Shown here: piece by piece, positions 54,839 to 64,000 of the stretch
How the letters are laid out: each line of letters opens with the position of its first letter
Position numbering within the stretch: the first letter of the stretch is position 1
From: Hydrogenophaga borbori
GTDB lineage: Bacteria; Pseudomonadota; Gammaproteobacteria; Burkholderiales; Burkholderiaceae_C
Length of the DNA: 64,000 nt
Direction: 5' to 3'
Assembly: GCF_003417535.1 (NCBI RefSeq)
Contig: NZ_QVLS01000002.1
Coordinates: 434,001 to 498,000 of the forward strand
Translations under genes and position numbers: made by a program
The notes under the pieces: model-generated
The model's database searches: none
What the model was told of the DNA's origin: nothing
What the model saw: the letters and a program-made list of their open reading frames with translations, nothing else

Positions 54839-56280
54839 TGCGTTACCTGTCCACGCGCGGCCACGCCGAACGCAAGCGCTTCTGCGAGATCCTGCTGGAA
54901 GGCCTGGCACCCGACGGTGGCCTGTACCTGCCCGAGCGCTACCCGCAGGTGGACGCCGCCGCGCTGCAGCGCCTGCGCGCGGTCTTCAACGAAGGCAAGC
55001 CTGGCGGCTACGCGGCGCTGGCCTTCGAGATCCTGTCGCTCTACATCGACGACATCCCCGCGGCCGACCTGCGCGCCCTCTGCGAGCGCACCTATACGGA
55101 GGCGGTGTTCGGCAACCCGGCCATCGTGCCGCTCAAGCAGCTCGGGGACGGTTTCTACCTCGAGGCCCTGTCCAACGGCCCCACGCTGGCCTTCAAGGAC
55201 ATGGCCATGCAACTGCTGGGGCAGCTGTTCGAGTACGAGCTGGGCCGCCGCGGCGAGTCGCTCAACATCCTGGGCGCCACCAGCGGCGACACCGGCAGCG
55301 CGGCCGAGCACGCCATGAAGGGCAAGCGCGGCGTGCGCGTCTTCATGCTCAGCCCGCACGGCCGCATGAGCCCCTTCCAGCAGGCGCAGATGTTCAGCCT
55401 GACGGACCCGAACATCCACAACATCGCCATCGAGGGCGTGTTCGACGACTGCCAGGACATCGTCAAGGCCGTCAGCAACGACCTCGACTTCAAGCGCCGC
55501 CACAAGATCGGCACGGTCAACTCCATCAACTGGGCGCGGCTGCTGGCCCAGGTGGTCTATTACTTCGCCGGCTACTTCCAGGCCACGGGGCACAACGGCG
55601 AGCGCGTGAGCTTCACCGTGCCCAGCGGCAACTTCGGCAACGTCTGCGCGGGTCACGTGGCGCGGCAGATGGGCCTGCCGATCCACCGGCTGGTGGTGGC
55701 CACGAATGAGAACGACGTGCTCGACGAGTTCTTCCGCACCGGCGTCTACCGCGTGCGCGGCAGCGCCGACACGCACGAGACCTCCAGCCCCTCGATGGAC
55801 ATTTCCAAGGCGAGCAACTTCGAGCGCTTCGTCTTCGACCTCGTGGGCCGCGACCCGGCGCGCTGCAAGGCGCTGTTCGCCGACGCGCTGTCGAGCGAAG
55901 GCCGCTTCGACCTGAGCGGCGATGCCGTTTTCGCCGACGCCGCCGCGCACTACGGCTTCCTAAGCGGGCGCAGCACCCACGCCGACCGCCTGGCCACCAT
56001 CCGCGAGGTCGACCGACGCCATGCCGTGGTGATCGACACCCACACCGCCGATGGCGTCAAGGTGGCGCGCGAGCACCTCGAGCCGGGCGTGCCCATGGTG
56101 GTGCTGGAAACCGCCCTGCCGATCAAGTTCGCCGAGACCATCGTGGAGGCCCTGGGCCACGAGCCCGAGCGCCCGGCCGCCTACGTGGGCATCGAGTCGC
56201 TGCCCAAGCGCGTGACCGTGATGCCGGCCGACGTCGACCGGGTCAAGGCCTACATCGCCCAGCGCACCGCGGCCGCATGA
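54838..56280 (+). CDS. thrC: Threonine synthase
   Basis: 480 aa, the longer class typical of proteobacteria and yeast. It turns O-phosphohomoserine into threonine. The PLP Lys is K120 in LSNGPTLAFKDMAMQ; the phosphate-binding GATSGDTGSAAEHAMKG and VPSGNFGNVCAGH follow. The start ATG overlaps the hom stop by one base, so both are made from one transcript in a fixed ratio. Confidence 0.97.
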   Translation: MRYLSTRGHAERKRFCEILLEGLAPDGGLYLPERYPQVDAAALQRLRAVFNEGKPGGYAALAFEILSLYIDDIPAADLRALCERTYTEAVFGNPAIVPLKQLGDGFYLEALSNGPTLAFKDMAMQLLGQLFEYELGRRGESLNILGATSGDTGSAAEHAMKGKRGVRVFMLSPHGRMSPFQQAQMFSLTDPNIHNIAIEGVFDDCQDIVKAVSNDLDFKRRHKIGTVNSINWARLLAQVVYYFAGYFQATGHNGERVSFTVPSGNFGNVCAGHVARQMGLPIHRLVVATNENDVLDEFFRTGVYRVRGSADTHETSSPSMDISKASNFERFVFDLVGRDPARCKALFADALSSEGRFDLSGDAVFADAAAHYGFLSGRSTHADRLATIREVDRRHAVVIDTHTADGVKVAREHLEPGVPMVVLETALPIKFAETIVEALGHEPERPAAYVGIESLPKRVTVMPADVDRVKAYIAQRTAAA

Positions 56281-56341
56281 GCGTCGCCGGGCCGTTCCCC
56301 AGGCGATCAGCCCCGCCAGGCGCGGCGCGGAGGGTGCTCCG

Positions 56342-56875
56342 GTGAACGTCGTCGGCTTCGCGGGATTCTCGGGTTCGGGCAAGACCACGCTGGTCGAACA
56401 GCTCATTCCCGCCCTGCGCCTGCGCGGCCACCGCGTCTCGGTCATCAAGCACGCGCACCACAGCTTCGACATCGACCACCCCGGCAAGGACACCTGGCGC
56501 CACCGCGAGGCCGGCGCCGTGGAGATCGTGGCCGCGTCGCCCCGGCGGGTGGTCTTCATGCGCGAGCTGGAGACCGAGGCCACGCACGACGTGCACGCGC
56601 TCATCGCACGGCTCAGCGCCGAGGTGGACTGGGTGCTGGTCGAGGGTTTCAAGGGCAGCAGCCTGCCCAAGATCGAGGTCTGGCGCCAGGCCAGTGGCCA
56701 GCCCGTGATCTACCCGGCGCAGCCCCGGGTCCTGGCCGTGGCCACCGACAGCCCGGCGGCCCTGCCCGAGCCGCCCGCACGCCCGGTGCTGGATTTGAAC
56801 GCGCCCGATGACGTGGCCGCGTGGCTGGTCGACAATGCCAGCCGGTTCCACTACAGACCCCCCGACGCCCCATGA
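56342..56875 (+). CDS. mobB: Molybdopterin-guanine dinucleotide biosynthesis adaptor MobB
   Basis: 177 aa, GTG start 8 bases after GGAGGG. GTP-binding P-loop protein that assists MobA in adding GMP to molybdopterin. Walker A GFSGSGKT is at residues 8-15; KHAHHSFDIDHPGKDTWRHR and VLVEGFKGSSLPKIEVWR are the family motifs. Its stop overlaps the moeA start (ATGA). No mobA is encoded beside it. Confidence 0.94.
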   Translation: MNVVGFAGFSGSGKTTLVEQLIPALRLRGHRVSVIKHAHHSFDIDHPGKDTWRHREAGAVEIVAASPRRVVFMRELETEATHDVHALIARLSAEVDWVLVEGFKGSSLPKIEVWRQASGQPVIYPAQPRVLAVATDSPAALPEPPARPVLDLNAPDDVAAWLVDNASRFHYRPPDAP

Positions 56876-58155
56876 ACGCTCCGGCCCGCGCGCCCCTGAT
56901 GGCCCTGGACGACGCCCTGGCCGCTTTGCTCGGCCGCGTCATGCCCCTTGCCGACACCGACACGGTGCCCACCATCGACGCCGTGGGCCGCGTGCTGGCG
57001 CAGGACCTGGTGAGCGCCCTGCAGGTGCCGCCGCAGGACAACTCCTCCATGGACGGCTACGCCGTGCGCTGCGCCGACGTGACCGACAAAGGCGTGGTGC
57101 TGCCCATCAGCCAGCGCATCCCGGCCGGTCACTCGGGCGGGCCGCTGCAGCCCAGCACCTGCGCGCGCATCTTCACCGGCGCGCCCATGCCCGAAGGCGC
57201 CGACGCGGTGGTCATGCAGGAAGACACGCGCGAGGTCGGCGGCGACCTGCACGCGGTGCACATCGACACCATTCCCGAACCTGGCCAGTGGGTGCGCCGC
57301 TCGGGCGAGGACGTGACGCGCGGCGCCACCGTGCTGACGCGCGGCCAGCGCCTGGACGAGGGCGCCCTGGGCCTGGCGGCCAGCCTGGGCCTGCCCCATC
57401 TGCGGGTGGTGCGCCGCCCGCGCGTGGCCCTGTTCTCCACCGGCGACGAGCTCGTGATGCCCGGCGAGGTGCCGCCCGAGGCCATGAAGCCCGGCGCCAT
57501 CTACAACTCCAACCGCTTTTTCCTGCGCGCGCTGCTGCAGCGCTTCGGCTGCGAGGTGAGCGACCTCGGCATCGTGCCGGACCAGCGCGAGTCCACGCTG
57601 GCCGCGCTCAAGACGGCGGCCGACCACCATGACCTGATCCTCACCAGCGGCGGCGTGTCGGTGGGCGAGGAAGACCACATCAAACCCTCGGTGCAGCAGT
57701 TGGGCGGGCTCGATCTCTGGCAGATCGCCATGAAGCCCGGCAAGCCCTTCGCCTATGGCCATGTGCGGCGCGACGCGGGCGCGGGGCAGGGCGTGGGCAG
57801 CCATTGCCACTTCATCGGCCTGCCGGGCAACCCGGTGTCCAGCTACATCACCTTCCTGCTGCTCGTGCGTCCCTTCCTGCTGCAGCTGCAGGGCGTTGCC
57901 GATCCCCACGCCCTGCGCCTGCCCGCGGCACTGCCGCTGCGCGCCGACTTCAGCCTGCCGCGCGCCGACAGGCGCCGCGAATTCCTGCGCGCGCGCCGCA
58001 ACGCCAGCGGCGGCGTCGAGCTGTTCCCGAACCAGAGTTCGGGCGTGCTCACCTCCGTGGTCTGGGCCGACGGCCTGGTCGACAACCCCTCGGGCACCAC
58101 CATCGCGCCGGGCGACACCGTGCGCTTCATCGCCCTGTCGGACCTGCTCGCATGA
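56872..58155 (+). CDS. moeA: Molybdopterin molybdotransferase MoeA
   Basis: 427 aa, four-domain enzyme inserting molybdate into adenylated molybdopterin. Seen are DNSSMDGYAV near residue 59, the MoCF domain with FSTGDELVMPGE and LTSGGVSVGEEDHIK, LPGNPVSSYITF, and the C-terminal beta-barrel. The ATG at 56872 overlaps the mobB stop. It is followed with ATGA overlap by moaD, so mobB-moeA-moaD-moaE is one transcript. Confidence 0.96.
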   Translation: MNAPARAPLMALDDALAALLGRVMPLADTDTVPTIDAVGRVLAQDLVSALQVPPQDNSSMDGYAVRCADVTDKGVVLPISQRIPAGHSGGPLQPSTCARIFTGAPMPEGADAVVMQEDTREVGGDLHAVHIDTIPEPGQWVRRSGEDVTRGATVLTRGQRLDEGALGLAASLGLPHLRVVRRPRVALFSTGDELVMPGEVPPEAMKPGAIYNSNRFFLRALLQRFGCEVSDLGIVPDQRESTLAALKTAADHHDLILTSGGVSVGEEDHIKPSVQQLGGLDLWQIAMKPGKPFAYGHVRRDAGAGQGVGSHCHFIGLPGNPVSSYITFLLLVRPFLLQLQGVADPHALRLPAALPLRADFSLPRADRRREFLRARRNASGGVELFPNQSSGVLTSVVWADGLVDNPSGTTIAPGDTVRFIALSDLLA

Positions 58156-58406
58156 ACACCATCCAGTTGCGCTACTTCGCCTCCATCCGCGAGGCCATCG
58201 GCACCGGCGCCGAGCGCCTGAGCACGGCCGCGCCCACGCTGGCGGCGCTGCGCGACGAACTCATCGCGCGCGGCGGCGCGCATGCGCAGGCGCTGGCGCG
58301 CGGCAAGGCCGTTCGCGTCTCGCTGAACCAGGCCATGGCCGACGAAAGCGCCGCGCTTGCCGACGGTGCGGAGGTGGCCTTCTTCCCGCCGGTGACCGGC
58401 GGTTGA
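58152..58406 (+). CDS. moaD: Molybdopterin synthase small (sulfur-carrier) subunit
   Basis: 84 aa ubiquitin-like protein ending in PPVTGG, the Gly-Gly tail that is adenylated and thiocarboxylated to give sulfur to the pterin. The start RYFASIREAIG and the DGAEVAFFPPV region are typical. It overlaps moeA by 4 bases and precedes moaE by 2. Confidence 0.95.
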   Translation: MNTIQLRYFASIREAIGTGAERLSTAAPTLAALRDELIARGGAHAQALARGKAVRVSLNQAMADESAALADGAEVAFFPPVTGG

Positions 58407-58408
58407 AC

Positions 58409-58882
58409 ATGGTCGCGCGCGTTTCCATCCAGACCGCCGACTTCGACCTCAGCACCGAGGTCGCGCTGCTGCGCCTGCAGGACAAGGGCGTGGGTGCGGT
58501 CTGCAGTTTCATCGGCACCGTGCGCGACCGCAACGACGGCCTCGCCGTCAGCGCGATGGAGCTGGAGCATTACCCCGGCATGACCGAAAAGGCCATCGAG
58601 TCCATGATCGACGAGGCCTTCCGGCGCTTCGACATCCTCGGTGCGCGGGTCATCCACCGCGTGGGGCCGCTGCAGCCACTGGACCAGATCGTGCTCGTGG
58701 TGGTCAGCGCCGCCCACCGGGGCCAGAGCTTCCAGGCCTGTGAGTTCCTGATGGACTACCTCAAGACCCAGGCGCCGTTCTGGAAGAAGGAGCAAACGCC
58801 CGAGGGCGCGCGCTGGGTCGACGCGCGCGTGAGTGACGACGCCGCGCTGGCCCGCTGGGGCCTGCCCGCGAGCAACGCCTGA
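58409..58882 (+). CDS. moaE: Molybdopterin synthase catalytic subunit
   Basis: 157 aa. With MoaD it converts cyclic pyranopterin monophosphate to molybdopterin. The active-site motifs are GAVCSFIGTVRDRNDG, ALELEHYPGMTE-like MELEHYPGMTEKAIE, IHRVGPLQP, AHRGQSFQACEFLMDYLKT and the catalytic FWKKEQ. Last gene of the cofactor cluster. Confidence 0.96.
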   Translation: MVARVSIQTADFDLSTEVALLRLQDKGVGAVCSFIGTVRDRNDGLAVSAMELEHYPGMTEKAIESMIDEAFRRFDILGARVIHRVGPLQPLDQIVLVVVSAAHRGQSFQACEFLMDYLKTQAPFWKKEQTPEGARWVDARVSDDAALARWGLPASNA

Positions 58883-58893
58883 GGACCGAGGGC

Positions 58894-59646
58894 ATGGACA
58901 GCCGCACCGTCGAGGCGATCGAACGCAACACGGTGCAGGCCGTGGCGCCCGAGCAGCTCGACGATGGCCTGCCGGGCTGGCTGCTGCCCATGGACCGGGG
59001 CACCGTGGGACGCGCGCAGTGCGCCGTTCCGCTGTCGCACGCGGCCCCCGATCCCGCCCTCATCGACGCCATCGCGGAGCGCTACGGCGCGCGCGGCTTC
59101 CCCGTGGCCTGGCGCCTGCCCGAACGGCCCGACTGGGCGGCCTTCACCCAGGCCCTGGGCGAACGCGGCTTCCGGCGGGCCCAGCCCACGCAGACCCACA
59201 TCGCCGAAACGGCCGAGCTGCTGCGCCGCCTGCCCGACCCGCCGCACGGCGTCGAGCTGCGCCTGGCCGATGCCCCGGACGCCGCCTGGCTCGCCATGTT
59301 CCTCGGCGAGGGCCTCGACCCGGTGGATGGCGCGAGCCGCTCGCGCGCGCTCTCGCGCGCCCAGGGCACGCGCTTCGCCAGCCTGAGCGAGGTGGGGCAG
59401 ACCCTGGCCTGCGGCGCCGCCAGCGTCGGCCACGGCTGGCTGGGCGTGCATGGCATGCGCACGGCCGCCCGCCAGCGCGGGCGAGGGCTGGCGGGCATGG
59501 TGCTGCGCGCCATGGCCGGCGAGGCGCTGCGCCGCGGCATTCCTCGCGTATTCCTGCAGGTGGACGCGGGCAACGCACCGGCGCTGGCGCTGTACCAGCG
59601 CGCGGGCTTCCAGCTGGCCTGGCCCTACGCCTACTGGCGCCGCTGA
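58894..59646 (+). CDS. GNAT-family N-acetyltransferase
   Basis: 250 aa. The C-terminal GNAT fold shows the acetyl-CoA loop RQRGRGLAGMVLRAMAGEA and the final VDAGNAPALALYQRAGFQLAW. The N-terminal 120 residues form a second, divergent GNAT-like half, as in two-domain relatives. The acceptor (peptide, antibiotic or small amine) cannot be told. It sits 11 bases after moaE and may be cotranscribed with the cofactor genes. Confidence 0.82.
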   Translation: MDSRTVEAIERNTVQAVAPEQLDDGLPGWLLPMDRGTVGRAQCAVPLSHAAPDPALIDAIAERYGARGFPVAWRLPERPDWAAFTQALGERGFRRAQPTQTHIAETAELLRRLPDPPHGVELRLADAPDAAWLAMFLGEGLDPVDGASRSRALSRAQGTRFASLSEVGQTLACGAASVGHGWLGVHGMRTAARQRGRGLAGMVLRAMAGEALRRGIPRVFLQVDAGNAPALALYQRAGFQLAWPYAYWRR

Positions 59647-59706
59647 GGCAGGCCAGGCCGGCTTGACCTGGATCAAGCGCGGGCGTTGGCAGGCAGGCCG
59701 GGCCGG

Positions 59707-59734
59707 CTTGAAAATGGCTCCATTGCCGCCATGT
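59707..59734 (+). promoter_or_regulatory. RpoH (sigma-32)-type heat-shock promoter of clpB
   Basis: A perfect -35 CTTGAAA (59707-59713), a 13-base spacer and CGCCATGT (59727-59734), seven of eight matches to the sigma-32 -10 consensus CCCCATNT. It is 35 bases before the clpB ATG, so the mRNA leader is short. Heat induction of clpB is expected. Confidence 0.8.
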
Positions 59735-59768
59735 GCCTGGCAATCCACATTTTCGGAGCGCCCCTCCC

Positions 59769-62375
<2,607 letters not shown>

Positions 62376-62376
62376 T

Positions 62377-62400
62377 CGGCCGCCGCGCGTGGCGCGGCCG
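62377..62400. terminator. Hairpin at the clpB end
   Basis: CGGCCGC (62377-62383) pairs with GCGGCCG (62394-62400) around a GC-rich loop just after the clpB stop. It lacks a T-run and lies between two convergent genes, so it may protect or weakly terminate both transcripts. Confidence 0.35.
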
Positions 62401-62404
62401 GCCC

Positions 62405-62644
62405 TCAGGCCGCCTCGTCGTCCACGTCGGCCAGTACCGGCGTCTGGTTGTCCAGCAGATAGCCCTGCGCGGCCAGGCGGCGGGCCAGTTCGTGCACGTC
62501 CTCGTCCAGCAGGCGCGAGAGTTCGCGCAGGCTGCGCCGGCCGTTGGCCATCAGCAGCAGGGTGTGCGCCCGGCGGTCCAGCCCGTCGGGGCGGGCCAGC
62601 GCCTCCCAGGCGCGGGGCGTCTTCGTGTAGAGGTGGCCTTCCAT
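62405..62644 (-). CDS. Small helical protein of unknown function
   Basis: 79 aa, cytoplasmic. The run TLLLMANGRRSLRELSRLLDEDVHELARRLAAQGYLLDN reads like a small winged-helix (helix-helix-wing) unit, similar to the DNA-binding part of response-regulator or PqqD-like proteins. It starts with an ATG at 62644, divergent from the DUF1631 gene. Coding bias and the neat fold support it. No partner is evident. Confidence 0.65.
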   Translation of the reverse strand: MEGHLYTKTPRAWEALARPDGLDRRAHTLLLMANGRRSLRELSRLLDEDVHELARRLAAQGYLLDNQTPVLADVDDEAA

Positions 62645-62837
62645 GTCCCTGAAGCGTGCATCGGCGGCGTGACTTCACCGTGAAACCGCGCCCGATGCCC
62701 GGGCATACAAGTTCCGGGCCAGCCGCGGGCGCGCGCCTGCGGGGCCGTCCGGCAGCCCCGGGCGACCGATTGGAGCCCCAGGGGCTACCCCTGTCCGGAA
62801 ATCGGCCGATCACCACTTCGTTCACACCTCGGGCGGC

Positions 62838-62865
62838 TATAACCGTGACCTGCATCACGTGATGC
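62838..62865 (+). promoter_or_regulatory. Promoter element and CRP/FNR-like palindrome before the DUF1631 gene
   Basis: TATAAC at 62838-62843 can be a -10. Directly after it lies CGTGA-N6-TCACG (62844-62859), a CRP/FNR-family style dyad, and overlapping this the 14-base perfect palindrome GCATCACGTGATGC (62852-62865). A site placed at the start point would usually repress. A further near-palindrome, TCACCTGGTGA, follows at 62871-62881. Confidence 0.5.
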
Positions 62866-62909
62866 TTTCATCACCTGGTGACCGCCGCTCCCCTGGCCCC
62901 TTTGCCGAC

Positions 62910-64000
62910 ATGACCGTTCCTTCTCCCTTGCTGGAGCAGTGCTTCGAGGAAGCCGTCCGCCACGCCGCGCCCATGCTGGGGCGCTGCATCGACGTGGGCG
63001 TGTCCTCCCTGCAGGCCGAGGAAAAGGACCTGCGCGAGGTGGCCGCGCGCGACCGCGCGGCGCGGTCCTGGTTCGCGCTGCTCAAGCACCGCAATGGCTG
63101 GGGCCCCAATTTCGCGCAGCGCCTGAAGGCGGCTTTTCACACCGGGTACAACGAAGGCAATACCTCCAGCCTGGCCTTGCTGTCCAACACCGAGCTGCTG
63201 GCGCTGGTGGACGACAACGCGGTGGCCGAATCGATCGAGTCCGCCAAGCTGCTGCAGAACCTGCTGCCCGAGGTGGAGCAGGCCCTGGCCGTGCTCGACG
63301 CGCGCATGAGCTCGCTCATCGGCCTGGACACCGTGCACGCCGAGAAAAACCCGCTGCGCCCCTCGGTCTACGTGCGGGTGCTGCGCGAGATGCTGACCGC
63401 CAGCGAAAGCGACGCCGAGGTGCGCACGCTCTGGATGCGTCACCTGGCCCCGGTGCTGGGCCGCGAACTGCGCGGCCTGTACGAAAACCTGGCGCTGATG
63501 CTGCAGCGCGCGAACGTGCAGGAGGCCAGCTACCGCGTTCGGCTGGTGGCCGATCCGCAGGCGACGCGGCCCGCACAGCCCAAGCGCGACCTGCTCGATT
63601 TCGGCTTCACCCCCAGCGGCGTGGCCACCGAGGCCGCGCCGGCCCGGCCCGAGCCGGTCCATCCCTTCATGCCGGCCATGGGCGACCTGGCCCGCGCCCA
63701 CCCCACGCTCGACCACGACGTGATGCAGCAGTTCCTGCAGCAGGGCGGCGAAGAGTATGCGCAGGCGCTGAACGAGCAGTATTTCCGCCAGCTCGACCGC
63801 GAAATGGCCGCGATGCAGGCCGAGGCCGCGCTGCCCGTGCTCGACGACGCGGTGCTCGAAGAGGAGCGCACGCGCTTTCGCGACCTGCCCGTGGTGGACC
63901 GCCCGGCGCGCGGCGTCAGCATCGGCTCCCAGCTCAAGGCCGAGGCCTGGGGCGATTTCGCCAGCGCGGTTGCGCGCACGCGCGCGCTGCTCGACCTCAA
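62910..64000 (+). CDS. DUF1631 family protein (5' part, runs off the window)
   Basis: At least 363 codons, open to the end of the window with no stop. DUF1631 proteins are about 700-800 aa, so roughly half is here. Cytoplasmic, helical, no catalytic motif known. Visible pieces typical of the family include QCFEEAVRHAAPMLGRCIDVG near the start and NRLLPEV/LQNLLPEVEQALAVLD in the middle, followed by a less conserved linker around LLDFGFTPSG. The ATG at 62910 is preceded by CCCC-rich sequence and the palindromic promoter region. Function unknown. Confidence 0.82.
   Translation, partial: MTVPSPLLEQCFEEAVRHAAPMLGRCIDVGVSSLQAEEKDLREVAARDRAARSWFALLKHRNGWGPNFAQRLKAAFHTGYNEGNTSSLALLSNTELLALVDDNAVAESIESAKLLQNLLPEVEQALAVLDARMSSLIGLDTVHAEKNPLRPSVYVRVLREMLTASESDAEVRTLWMRHLAPVLGRELRGLYENLALMLQRANVQEASYRVRLVADPQATRPAQPKRDLLDFGFTPSGVATEAAPARPEPVHPFMPAMGDLARAHPTLDHDVMQQFLQQGGEEYAQALNEQYFRQLDREMAAMQAEAALPVLDDAVLEEERTRFRDLPVVDRPARGVSIGSQLKAEAWGDFASAVARTRALLDL

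Noticed and set aside
53516-56280. Riboswitch or threonine attenuator before hom-thrC
   Set aside because: Only 22 bases separate alaA from hom, leaving no room for such an element; none is seen before alaA either.

Overview
The window is high-GC chromosomal DNA from a betaproteobacterium. The gene content fits the Burkholderiales, most likely Comamonadaceae (Hydrogenophaga/Acidovorax relatives). The indicators are EF-P with Arg32 beside its rhamnosyltransferase EarP, PriB inside the rpsF-rpsR-rplI operon, a DUF1631 gene, the paired DUF4212/sodium-solute symporters, and PpsR divergent from PpsA. This placement is inferred from gene families; no database was searched. I see no rRNA, tRNA, CRISPR array, insertion sequence, integrase or phage gene. 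Coding density is high and the only gene-free stretch above 300 bases is 30375-30760.

Left part (1-25.8 kb): a histone-deacetylase-like hydrolase, thioesterase and nitroreductase are chained by 4-base overlaps. They are followed by an FKBP isomerase, an NhaD/ArsB-type ion transporter, a hydroxyacid reductase, RmuC and an MFS carrier. A TetR regulator is divergent from a complete RND efflux operon (adaptor, pump, outer-membrane channel), with an AcrR-like palindrome between them. Next come minus-strand LOG, AEC, EF-P and EarP genes. A plus-strand catabolic-looking set (amidohydrolase, beta-hydroxyacid dehydrogenase, maleylacetate reductase) follows, then minus-strand CBS/DUF21, CPA2 antiporter and LysR genes.

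Middle (25.9-44.4 kb): an MFS exporter is divergent from LysR. PPK2 polyphosphate kinase carries a good Pho box. A TonB-dependent receptor (Fur box) and AhpC-AhpF (OxyR-type motif) share one intergenic region. PpsR and PpsA are divergent. Then comes a transporter-rich block in which two paralogous DUF4212/symporter cassettes flank an MHS-type MFS carrier and a small membrane/TPR gene pair. Several intergenic regions in this block carry direct repeats with exact 11-base phasing, the signature of OmpR/PhoB-family response regulators.

Right part (44.4-64 kb): the rpsF-priB-rpsR-rplI operon and dnaB are followed by a two-gene unit of a putative receiver-like/winged-helix protein and a degenerate small GTPase. 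This unit is the best candidate for an undescribed system here. PhoH, a peroxiredoxin, an Mth938-like protein, the alaA-hom-thrC amino-acid genes, a mobB-moeA-moaD-moaE molybdenum-cofactor cluster, a GNAT protein and ClpB (with a heat-shock-type promoter) follow. The window ends inside a DUF1631 gene whose promoter overlaps a CRP/FNR-like palindrome.
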